From positions 10,910,971-10,974,970 of the forward strand of contig NC_081333.1 in the NCBI RefSeq assembly GCF_022539665.2: a DNA stretch of 64,000 bases. Reading direction: 5' to 3'. Of this stretch, positions 36,725 to 45,986 are shown piece by piece (positions within the stretch are counted from its first letter, which is position 1; every line of letters begins with the position of its first letter). The stretch is from Daphnia carinata (lineage: Eukaryota > Arthropoda > Branchiopoda > Diplostraca > Daphniidae). The position numbers and the translations under genes were made by a program. The notes under the pieces were generated by a model. The model ran no database searches. It was not told where the DNA came from and saw only the letters and a list, made by a program, of their open reading frames with translations.

Positions 36725-36806
36725 GACGAGGTGGCCGAGTGGTTAAGGCGATGGACTGCTAATCTATTGTGCTATGCACGCGTGAGTTCGAATCTCATCC
36801 TCGTCG
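36725..36806 (+). tRNA. tRNA-Ser (anticodon GCT), copy 1
   Basis: The 82-nt sequence folds as a class II serine tRNA. The acceptor stem is GACGAGG/CCTCGTC with discriminator G, the D arm holds GGCCGAGTGGTTAAGGC, the anticodon loop is CTGCTAA, and there is a long variable arm. The T arm carries the GTTCGAATC B box. It differs from copy 2 at two places: one converts an anticodon-stem G-C pair to G-T, and one is in the variable arm (CTATG for CTCTG). A T-run follows ~14 nt downstream as a Pol III terminator. Confidence 0.93.
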
Positions 36807-37136
36807 TTATTCGCTTATTCCTTTTTATTTAAACCACCTATTACTCGCTTTCTATTTAATTCGTGATAGGTTACTTTTTCTGTCGTTCGAATTATCTTCG
36901 TCAGTTGTGATATCATTGTACAGTCACCCGGAAAAGTTTCTTTAGCAGGCAAATGGGTATATATAACTTTACTTCGTTTCCACGGAAGGAATAGCAGGTA
37001 AGGATACGTACCGTACCTCTTTACGCTATACCTATTTATTTTTCTTTGCTTGGTTATAAACAGATGTTTTATTACGTTAGCGCGTCATTCCATTTCCGGA
37101 CTTCCGATTTTCATATTGAATAAATCATCATTAGAA

Positions 37137-37218
37137 GACGAGGTGGCCGAGTGGTTAAGGCGATGGACTGCTAATCCATTGTGCTCTGCACGCGTGAGTT
37201 CGAATCTCATCCTCGTCG
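37137..37218 (+). tRNA. tRNA-Ser (anticodon GCT), copy 2
   Basis: The same 82-nt class II tRNA, with a fully paired anticodon stem (ATGGA/TCCAT) and loop CTGCTAA. CCA is not encoded, as usual in eukaryotes. A TTTTT terminator follows at about 37232-37236. The copies lie 412 bp apart on the same strand, and their upstream ~85 bp are also similar, which shows a local tandem duplication. Confidence 0.96.
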
Positions 37219-37966
37219 ATGATCAACAATTCTTTTTAACACCATAAATGGCATTATTATTCGCTTTCTTAGGGTAGCGTTACGACGGGTTACGACGGTA
37301 GGACGAGTTACTTTTTTCGTTGCTCGAATTGTCTTTGCCAGTTACGAGGTTATTCACCAGCTTTTATTATAGGCTGGCGACTTAACCTTAAATTTGTGTG
37401 ATTCAGAAAAGACAAAAAGAGAATGGAAACACAAACTAATTTTTTTAATTCAATTTATATTCAATCTAAAGATATGACAATCAAGATCACAGATGAAGGG
37501 GAGATGGGCAAGACCACGGGGTGCAAAATTTGAAGGACATCGGCGTTATCTAACGTCTGAGAGAAGCAGTACGTAGATCGTACTGTATGTTTTTGATTTG
37601 TTTAATTCTGGTTATTGATGATTTATTCATTAACTAATTTTAACCCTATCTTTGATGGAAGAAGCACCATGAAAAATTGACAAATGGCGCCCAAATTACG
37701 TTTCTGAAATTATAAAAATGGGTGGGGAATGTACAAAAACGTTTCTCCCAGTCGTAGGCGCTAATATCAGCCAAAAAAGTGCCAAAAAATTGCCCACGTT
37801 TTTTTTTGCATGGACTTACCCCATCTCCCTTTCTTCTCTGATCAAGACCATGAAAGAACGCAAAGAATTTCATAAATTGCTCAAACACCTTAGCCATTCA
37901 CTCGATGCAAAACTGTAGGCAATAAATTTTGCTTACATATAAAAAGGCTTAAAAAGATACAAATCA
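37219..37966. other. Spacer and UBE2K 3' UTR
   Basis: Non-coding by inspection. Overlapping open frames on both strands at ~37646-37918 show no recognisable domain or splice signal, and they probably lie in or beyond the UBE2K 3' UTR. Confidence 0.45.
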
Positions 37967-38783
37967 CTAACTAAATATCTGCTCAGTTGCGCGCTCTAGG
38001 TCCCAGTCACAAGATGAAAGTGATGCTCGTGCGTTCATTTCTGTTACACCAAGATCCTTTAATCGTCGAATTTTGTTCTCGTAGTCTGTGTTGATCGACG
38101 GACCTTTCCATACAACCAAAATTTTATTGAATCAAAGAATGATGTTTAAATTTTTTTCCTCTTCTCACAGATTTTTTAAACTCACCTCCTGCATAAGCAT
38201 GTGCCCAATGCTGAGCGGTGAGTTGAAAGATCTGAGGTTTTTCTTTACACTGTCTTGCTACAACAGCATCTTGAGGATCATCAGGTTCAGGTGAGGCAAG
38301 TAAGGCTTGCAGTGACAGCAGCACTGTTCGTAGAGTCATGGCAGCAGCCCATTGGTGCTTTTGGCAAATGTGATATTAGCATTGCATGATGTTTAACCTG
38401 TTGCTTATTAATGGCTTTACTTTTAAAATGTCCAGGCAGATAGCTCCAGTTACTGAAGACACATTGGGATGCCAAATTTTTGTGACAAAGCGAACTTTGG
38501 GTGGGTTAAATGGATAAGTTTCAGGGATCTTGATTTCAAGTTGAAATCTAGCTCCTTCATATGGAGTATCAGGAGGACCAGCTATCTCTCCTTTGAGCTC
38601 AGAAAAATTTTCTCCAACAAGTTCGACATGGATGGAACACCGTGCGACCTAAAGACAACGAATGCATAATGACGTTGGTAACAATCAAGGGATTAGAAGT
38701 TTGTTACGATATTGCGTTACCTCATCGCTATTCAGAACTTCTTTCAGCTCCCTTTTTATACGTTGCACAGCAATATTTGCCAT
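37967..38783 (-). CDS. UBE2K: Ubiquitin-conjugating enzyme E2 K (E2-25K type, with UBA domain)
   Basis: Four exons, 38783-38721, 38648-38421, 38357-38186 and 38103-37967, join in frame to 199 residues; human UBE2K has 200. The UBC fold covers ~4-155, with [16 protein letters not shown] containing the active-site Cys at residue 92 and the [21 protein letters not shown] helix typical of this E2. Exon 4 encodes the C-terminal UBA domain ([19 protein letters not shown]...[12 protein letters not shown]). UBE2K builds Lys48-linked ubiquitin chains in the cytosol. The Drosophila counterpart is UbcE2-25K (UbcD4). The gene starts 409 bp from the divergent PARL gene. Confidence 0.96.
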
Positions 38784-39192
38784 GACATAGATTTACTCAG
38801 CTAATAGAATTTTGCTTAGTGCCTTTTGAAGTAATTTGCAATCCAGGAGATGGTTTTTACTTTTTTTCCTGTCGTTACGTACCGATAGTTTTTCTTCTGT
38901 ATACGTTCCCGAACGCCACCTGGTGCGAATTATTATAACGGGAATTCATTAAGACAAAAAAAATTAAGAAACAATTGCTCTAAATTCAAGAGAACCCATT
39001 AGACTTAGAATTTTGTTGAATTATTTTATTTTATTGTCTGTACTGTAAAAAGTTTTCTATTTGATTTTACTCCTATGGTGCGGAAAGCGGTATAATTTTT
39101 TACCCAGTTTAGACTGTCGCTTTCGTCTGCTTGTTTTTCTTTTAGTGTTTAGGAATGAGTTAGGAAAGATCTTACCTCTTTAAAGCTTTAAA
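38784..39192. promoter_or_regulatory. Divergent promoter region between UBE2K and PARL
   Basis: 409 bp between the start codons of two divergently transcribed genes. AT-rich, no TATA box recognised. It must contain both transcription starts. Confidence 0.5.
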
Positions 39193-40723
39193 ATGCAATC
39201 TCTGCAAAGTTTTCGTATTTTAGTCAGTAACCGGCCTCATTTACCAGCAAAATCGAGCAATCTACGCCAGATTTTTTTTACAGGTGGTAAGTGGACTGGT
39301 CGAGGGGGCTCTTCAAGATTACAACCGAACCGAAGGGTGGAACTCACACCTGCCGAACCTAACATATTACCAGAAGGCAATGGACGTTTGATAGGACCAA
39401 TTTTTTTCACAGTTGGGGTACGGTTTCTTAGTTCCATTTTTCCTGCAGCTTTTTTATAAATTGTTAGATGTTTTGTTCATTATCAAGTTTACAGGGTCAT
39501 GCTTGTCCTTGGCTGCTATTTGGGAATATGAAAATATGAGAAAGAAAGCACTACAGTTCAAACAAAAAGCTACAGGATGGATTCAAAGGCAGCAAAATTT
39601 GAAACATGTAACAAATATTTTACAGAGTCTTGGAATGCATGGTCTCATGGATTGCTCCCAATACAGGGTGATTTAAGAAATCATATGAACCATTGGTGGA
39701 ATAGTCAGACAGAAGAACAGAAATTATTTTATGGTATTTTGCTGGCAAATGCAACAGTTCTGTTGGCATGGAGAATCCCTTCATTGAAAAACTTCATGAC
39801 ATTATATTTTTGCTCTAACCCATTTGCAAGTAAATTAAAAGTTGAAAATGTATGCAATGGGTTTCTATCTCTACTGACCTAAGCTTGGTTCTGAAGGAGC
39901 TGTTTGTTGGCCAATGGTGTTTTCAACATTTTCCCACTACTCCTTTCTACATTTTGGAGCCAATATGTATGTTCTTCAGTCTTTTATGAATGGTAAGGTT
40001 CCTCCTAAAGTCATGCAATGTATCAATCATATTCTTCAATTTTTTTTTTACGTAATCTAGTTTATTATTTTTTTCTTTGTCATTAGCTACCGCACACTCG
40101 ATGGGCAAAGAACAATTTTTAGGTTTCTACCTATCTGCCGGGGTCGTCTCATCGTTGGCCAGCCACATCTTTAAAACAGCTTTGCGCATGCCTGGCCTTT
40201 CCCTTGGAGCAGTAAATTACAAACTATTTAAATTTTTTCCGTCAAATTTGAAATCTATATCTTTGGAATCGTTGTCAAGTCTGGAGCTGTTATGGGTGTT
40301 CTTGCTTATTTTTGCTCTCAGCACCCCAACGCTTTACTCCAAGTGGCATTTGTTCCTGGTTTCACCTTCACTGCCGATTCAGTGAGTTTTATTTCATTAA
40401 ATTTTATATTTCACATAATTTTTCTTCCATATTATTCTAATTCAAAATTATCGGTAATACTAGGGTCTGAAGGCGCTACTTTCGTTCGATGCAATAGGTT
40501 TGGTAATGCGTTGGAAGCTATTTGATCATGCAGCACATTTGGGTGGTGCCCTATTTGGACTGTACGTAACTTGTGTTATCCATTAATATGACTGTACCTT
40601 ACGTTGTTATAATTTTGTTTTAGGTTTTGGAGTTATTGGGGACAAAAAGAGATATGGGGTCGTAGAGTGCACTTTTTGCAAGTATGGCACGAATTCCGAA
40701 CAGGAACCAGATCAGACAAATAA
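39193..40723 (+). CDS. Presenilin-associated rhomboid-like protease, mitochondrial (PARL/rhomboid-7)
   Basis: Eight exons join in frame to 342 residues: 39193-39417, 39488-39607, 39667-39829, 39897-39992, 40087-40211, 40280-40381, 40464-40561 and 40624-40723. The N-terminus ([14 protein letters not shown]...) is basic, as in a mitochondrial targeting peptide. The rhomboid core shows the catalytic Ser244 in GASGAVMG and His302 in DHAAHLGG. The spacing of 58 residues equals that between Ser277 and His335 of human PARL. The C-terminal KIWHE-like motif (QVWHEFR) is also conserved. PARL is an inner-membrane serine protease that cleaves substrates such as PINK1 and PGAM5. Splice sites at 39487 and 39896 were chosen to keep the family alignment. 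Confidence 0.95.
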
Positions 40724-40956
40724 AGAGGTATACATCACCCTGTGTCTATTTTTCCGGAAACAAAAACAAAAACAAATATTAAACCGTAATGTTACAAGGA
40801 TCGAAAAGCGTTCGCTAAATGAATGAAGCACATAGTTTTGTGACGTGGCAGTGATATGACTTGAACGTAAGAAAAAGTGATTCACATTTGCTTTTTCAAC
40901 TTGTAGTATGCACATGGGCCTGCCTGCTGACCGCATTTCACTTTTATTGCCCAATC

Positions 40957-41772
40957 TTATTCGGTAGGAGAATTGGCTGAGGGGTTTTCATCGGGCAGAT
41001 AATGTCGCCATGATCGGTACAAGTAGCGGGTGAATTTTTTCAGCTGACGGAACTTGCAGAATGCAGATCCTTCCGTAGCTGGAACGTGTTGCGTTTGGAT
41101 TAGAAATCCCTTGTCGCCAAAAGTTTGTTCCATCTTTTGGCGTCGTGATAACCTCCTACTTCCGCTACCGGGACTGATATCTAGTAAAGACGAAGACAAT
41201 GCTGCTGCAAGATTTCGAGGTGGATTTTTTGTTGTAAGCGAATGTGGTGGGCACCAGTTTGGACGAATAGTATTAATCGGAAGTAAAGCGGGGATCGGCT
41301 TGACTTGTTGGTTGTGCTGCTGCGGGACGGTGACTGATGCAATGATCGATTGTTTACGCTGTTCTTGCTGCTGCAGTTGTTGTTTTTCCTGATTTTGCTG
41401 GTGCTGTAATTCGGGGAAAAAACGGAAGTTTCCGCCAGAATCAAGGGAAAGGATCTTCTTTTCCTGTAATCTTGGAGTCTGTCCAGCAACAAATTTGAAT
41501 TTACAGATACAAACGTCGTTATCGGCAAGCTTCTCTGGCGGAAGAAAGATTGCAGAACGCTTCTTCCGTCGTCGGATGGTAGAATTCCTGATCACCTGCT
41601 CCTCGGTAGCTGTTCCGCGAGGCAGTAACACTGGTAAAGATTCGTCCCGAACACACAAATTCAATGGCTGCTCACCGTTGTTTACCGATGTGACTGAATC
41701 TATTGGAGAAAGCAAGTGGCAGATTTCCCCTTTGGCCCGCTTTCGACTTCGCGCTCTCGAAATGTTAGCCAT
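40957..41772 (-). CDS. Intronless gene, unknown function, transcription-regulator-like
   Basis: A single open frame of 271 residues runs from the ATG at 41772 to the TAA at 40957. The protein is basic, with SRARSRKRAKG at the N-terminus (likely nuclear) and RRRKKR near residue 67. It also has a PLNLCVR motif reminiscent of short co-repressor-binding motifs, a folded-looking block DVCICKFKFVAGQTPRLQEKKI, and a Gln-rich linker. The C-terminus is conserved-looking and aromatic/basic (FCKFRQLKKFTRYLYRSWRHYLPDE). I do not recognise the family. The lack of introns in 816 nt is unusual beside its heavily split neighbours. A gene is likely because the ordered blocks and composition are protein-like and the start is clear. 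Confidence 0.7.
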   Translation of the reverse strand: MANISRARSRKRAKGEICHLLSPIDSVTSVNNGEQPLNLCVRDESLPVLLPRGTATEEQVIRNSTIRRRKKRSAIFLPPEKLADNDVCICKFKFVAGQTPRLQEKKILSLDSGGNFRFFPELQHQQNQEKQQLQQQEQRKQSIIASVTVPQQHNQQVKPIPALLPINTIRPNWCPPHSLTTKNPPRNLAAALSSSLLDISPGSGSRRLSRRQKMEQTFGDKGFLIQTQHVPATEGSAFCKFRQLKKFTRYLYRSWRHYLPDENPSANSPTE

Positions 41773-42383
41773 TGTGTTAGACTGCTTCCGCACAGGAAAC
41801 GAAAGGATACGTTAGAGAAGTATACGAGATGCGTCTCTCTCGGTGGATGGCTTAGCAATGCCCATATGGGTCCAGTCTACACACAATACGAAAAAAAAAA
41901 CAGTCTATAATTAGCCCGTCTATGCCGTAACCTTACATAGAAATGTCGAGTTCGCATTCCGCGCTGGATCCAAGCAAAAAAAAAAATTTTCAGTTTTCTC
42001 ACGTAGAACGCGGAATTCCATTTGCTTCTGAAAAAAGATGAAAAATAAAGAGTCTCTCGTTAAGTTGGCGGGATAAAACAGGCGTGCAAAGGAAAAGCAA
42101 TTGCTGTGTTATCGTAGGAGTCCATTGATAACAAAAAATCTAAATCAATGCCCTTATAAGAGCAAATTTCCACCCCCGATCTGTAGTGTCTAATTTTATC
42201 CTTCCCAAACTTACGCCTATTGGGCAATTCTGGCACTACGCATACGATCCATCTAGCAGACTATATAGTCATGTTTGCGTTTGACAACCCGTTGTGTAAT
42301 TTTTTTAGACCTTGTCCTTGTTCGTCGTCCGTTTCTACGGTGGCTGTTTTATTTGAACAGTGTTAGTGTTTTTAAGCTAGCAG
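41773..42383. promoter_or_regulatory. Divergent 5' region between the unknown intronless gene and the C16orf87-family gene
   Basis: 611 bp between two divergent start codons. Contains a poly-A run at 41978-41988. No TATA box or coding exon recognised. Confidence 0.45.
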
Positions 42384-43122
42384 ATGGTTATGGCTCCAAA
42401 GGGAAACAGTAAAGCCATAACCAAGAGTTGTCCTTCGTGTTCCAAACATGTAATATGTGACTTAACTTAAGAATAAAAAATGTCTTGTTTTCAATATGTT
42501 GTAAAATAATAAATTAACAAAAAAATTTGTGAATACTACTTTTTGTGATGTTTGTTTTGTAGGTGGCAGTGGCCTGTAAAAACTGTCCTTGTGGTCACAT
42601 ATTTTTTGTGGCTAGAAGATCTTCTGCATTGGTGTCTAAAATGAAAGAAGAAGCTGATCGAACAACTAGAGTCAGCCCACCCCCACCACCTGATCCATCA
42701 ACTTCATCAAGATTTCAGCCCGGTATTAGACGAACAGAAAGGGTTAAAAGAGATAAACCAGACTTCTACAATGCTTCAGAATATGACAAACAAAGAAAGG
42801 TGTTATTTTTTGGTAAATCTCAACTGTATATGCCTTAAGCAAAAATTGTGTTTAGCCAAAATCTTCTAGACAACGACTAGCAGCAAGTGTCAGCGAAGAT
42901 AGGGATGACCTTTTGGGTGATGAATCGGACCAGGCAGCTGGAAACAAACGAGGCAGAGGAAGGCGCAGAAGGAAGAGGAACCTTGCTGGGGAATTAATTG
43001 ATGAGAAGAAGATAGAAGATGATGAAGCAGGTCCAGTTGTCCCTGCTCATAAACAATTATGCTTGGGCATTAATCTTTCTGAAATAAATCGTAAACTTAT
43101 AGCAGTCAACCCCATTTTTTGA
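42384..43122 (+). CDS. UPF0547 protein, C16orf87 family
   Basis: Three exons, 42384-42449, 42563-42799 and 42856-43122, join in frame to 189 residues. The N-terminus has KSCPSCSKHVAVACKNCPCGHIF, a double CxxC zinc-binding UPF0547 motif split by intron 1. A RRTERVKRDKP block and a basic GRGRRRRKR segment follow. The C-terminus LGINLSEINRKL matches the family ending (ALAEINRKI). Human C16orf87 is a small nuclear protein reported with HDAC/MIER complexes; its role is poorly defined. The ATG at 42384 is used; a second in-frame ATG lies two codons later. Overlapping AATAAA hexamers near 43164-43175 can serve as the poly(A) signal. Confidence 0.9.
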
Positions 43123-43550
43123 TTCCATTTTCATATAAAATGAATGAATGTTTGGACCATTTAAATAAACAATAAAATTTTGATATTTTCTAACACATTT
43201 GCTTCGTGTTTATTTATTGAATCATGATTTCATGAATTATCAATGGAAGAAAATTTCGTATTGCAATTCGGGGAAAATCGATATGTAATGCAATCCAATC
43301 ACAAGGAAATGGGAGGAGTTAGAGTTTACGCAGCTTTGGCAACAAATGAATCTCTTTAGCTCTGTTCAGCCCTCCACTCCTTCAATCGCTGAGGTTCGCT
43401 CGGAGGTTGCATAACCCGGTCGAGCGGATCCAGTGGAACCACTACCAGCTGAAAGGGGAGTAACTGCCCTCGTGCGTTGTTAGGGAATAGAATAGGAGCA
43501 GAATAGAGAAGCAGCAGAGATATTTCGACTGAAACCTAAGTGGAAGCGCC
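43123..43550. other. Short spacer with C16orf87-family 3' UTR and Caprin 5' UTR
   Basis: 428 bp between two same-strand genes. The right half is GC-richer and probably the Caprin promoter and 5' UTR. No TATA box seen. Confidence 0.45.
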
Positions 43551-45986
43551 ATGCCGTCGATCGCTGCTAACAATACAGCCGTTAAAGCGGAGAAAGTTCC
43601 GGCTTTAGACCTTCCGGAATCTTTCAGATCCGCCACTGTTGTTATCGAGAAGAAATGCAGAAACCTAGAAAAACGCAAGGTAACATTACAATATAATTCA
43701 TTTTTTTTTTGTTCTGTGAAAAGCCAGAGAGGGCAATTCTGGGCAACACGCGGTCGTCACGCCGGCTTTATATGTCTCAATATGGCTATCGGTACTTCAG
43801 TTAATGTCAAATGGTTTTTGTTCTACATCTCATCGAATCTCCTTGCAAAAATCGTTAACCCCATGATACTCAATTACAAAACTAACCATAGATGTTACTT
43901 CTTAAGTAAATTTTTTTTTATATTTGTAAAATAAATTAATTTCCCTTCTTTACAGATTAAGCTTGATGGGTATCGGGAAGAATTGGCTAGAGGAAAGGGC
44001 TTGTCTGATGAACAACAACGTGCTACTGATCGTTATGATGAAGTGGTTGCCAACTTGGAATTGACCAAGGAGTTCCTGACAGCTTTCGAGAAAATAGGGA
44101 TTGAAACTAGCAAAGAAGAAAAGAAAAGGAAGAAGAAAGAAATCTTTGAGAAGCAGCAGCATGAATTGGCGCGCTTCAAAGAGCTTTTTATCATCCAAGT
44201 CTGATTTTATCCTTCCTCCTTTTATGATGCAATTGCTAATTGCCACATTTAATCACAGGAAGTTTTCAGTTGCTTGTGTTCACCTGCAGCACGGGAAGAT
44301 TTTGTGAATGGATTCCATGGTGCACCCCAACTTAGTGAATCTGATCTCCAGAAACTTGATACTTTCTACAGCTTAGTATCCATTGATCGTCAAAATCTTC
44401 CAAAGACATTCAATGTATGTCCTATCAAAAAATTTTGAATGGCTACATTAGTTAAAACAATTTTTCATTTCTACTTTCCTTTCGTAGGATGCAGTCCTGG
44501 GTTCAGCTGCTCATTTTCAGCACCTTATGGAGGGTAGGAACAAAGAAGTAGCAGGTAGCACCTATCGTGAGATTAAGGACCTCGTCTTCAGTATTATCAA
44601 CAATGGCTACTTTGATTGGAAGGCCCCACCAGAAGTTGAGCCTGAGCCTGTAGAACCTGAAGTAGTAGAACCGATTGTAGAGCGGACAGAAGCTTTCCAA
44701 ACCACTCACATGGAGCCGGTAAGTTTCTCGATATATTTCGTTGTATGTTACCTCATGTGACATCTTAATCGCAGGTTTACCAGAGCCTCCCTGATGAGCC
44801 AACCTACGTTGAACCTGGAATGGAGTATATTGAACCACAAGTTTCATTGCCCATTCAGCCACAGATTGTCCCACAAGCCGCGGCATATTTCCCCGTCGAT
44901 ATAGAGTAACCAACTTCACCTATTGGTCAAAGTATTGACTCTAATCTTTTCGTTATTTTTAGTACGGATTTCAATTTTATCCAAGAATCAATGATCGACG
45001 CTAAACCTGTTTTACCGACAATTCCTGCATCTGTTCCCATGCCTCTACAAACCGCTCCACATGTTCCTGTTTCCCTTGCGTCGATGGACTCCGCAGTAGT
45101 AATGGTCCACTCTCAGATGCCACATTCTCAGATGCCACATCTGGCGTATCCTCACTATGCAGCTTCAATGTACGCTGCCCATGCTGCACCTCTTGTGCCT
45201 GGTCCACCGTCTATGCAGCTGCCTACTTCCACGCAGCACCAACAACAGCCACCTCCCCAGCAAATCCATCAGCAACCGGAACAACCCTCGAATGATCTCC
45301 CTTGTGAACCCGTTATCCATGAAAGTCCAACTGCTCCCACCACTCAGGTTGAAACACAAGACAATCGGGCGGCAACAAGTTCGACATGGGCCGAAGAGCC
45401 CCAAGAAGATATCCCGGTTTTCCAACAAGACCAGAGTCGTAACGAGTCCAATACTTGGACGAATTCCAGTTACCGTTCCAATGACCAAGGTAACTGTGGC
45501 TTTGTTTATTGGCTTTCCATGAAATAGCTAATTGTTTGTGTCAATTGAGTAGATGGACGTCGCGGAGGCTACCGTGGACGTGGGAACGGTGGGCCAAGAG
45601 GGGGATCACGTGGAGGATCTGGCTATTACAATAACTCCAGAGGTGGATACAATGATCGTCAAGGCAATGGTGAAAGGACGTACCAAAACAGCGATCGTCA
45701 TCAGGGCAACGGAGGAGATCGCAACGGAATGGATCGTGGTTCTTACAACCAGGGTGGCGATCGTTCTTACCAAAGCAACAACGGCGGAGGTCGCTATCAA
45801 GGCAACAATGGCGAGCGTAATTACCAGGGCTCTTACCGATCATCTGGCGGTGACAGAGGAGGCAATTCATATGCGCCACGAGGAAACAGCGGTGGTTACC
45901 GTGGTGGTCAACCCCGAGGTGCTTCGAGAGGATCATCTCGAGGTGGTGGCAATTACGACGGCAGAAACGCATCGTATAAAGAATAA
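43551..45986 (+). CDS. Caprin: Caprin, cell-cycle-associated RNA-binding protein
   Basis: Seven exons join in frame to 616 residues: 43551-43679, 43956-44198, 44259-44414, 44488-44718, 44775-44905, 44963-45489 and 45553-45986. The N-terminal half carries the caprin homology region: a coiled coil (RNLEKRKIKLDGYREEL) and the HFQHLMEGRNKEV...YREIKDLVFSI block. TDFNFIQESMID corresponds to the conserved FIQ(D/E)SMLD motif of caprins. A long Pro/Gln/Met-rich linker precedes a C-terminal RGG/YNN-rich RNA-binding domain, all within exon 7. Caprin works with G3BP/Rasputin and FMR1 in translational control and stress granules. The exon 2 donor is weak (CAA|GTCTGA), but frame continuity supports it. Confidence 0.94.

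Larger units (their letters stand above)
36640..37218 (+). repeat. Tandem duplication carrying the tRNA-Ser genes
   Basis: The segments 36655-36806 and 37068-37218 align along the tRNA and ~70-85 bp of 5' flank. Shared features include TTATTA(T/C)G(C/T)TAGCGC, TCATTCCATTT and AAATAAATC(G/A)TCAT. The flank has diverged more than the tRNA itself. Confidence 0.8.

Noticed and set aside
37646-37918. Overlapping plus and minus frames of 66-83 codons
   Set aside because: Each is the antisense of the other, with no domain and no splice signals. They lie downstream of the UBE2K stop codon.
39577-39882. 101-codon frame starting [15 protein letters not shown] inside PARL
   Set aside because: Its first ~30 codons are exon 2 and intron read in the wrong frame. 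Only the part from [11 protein letters not shown] is the true PARL exon 3.
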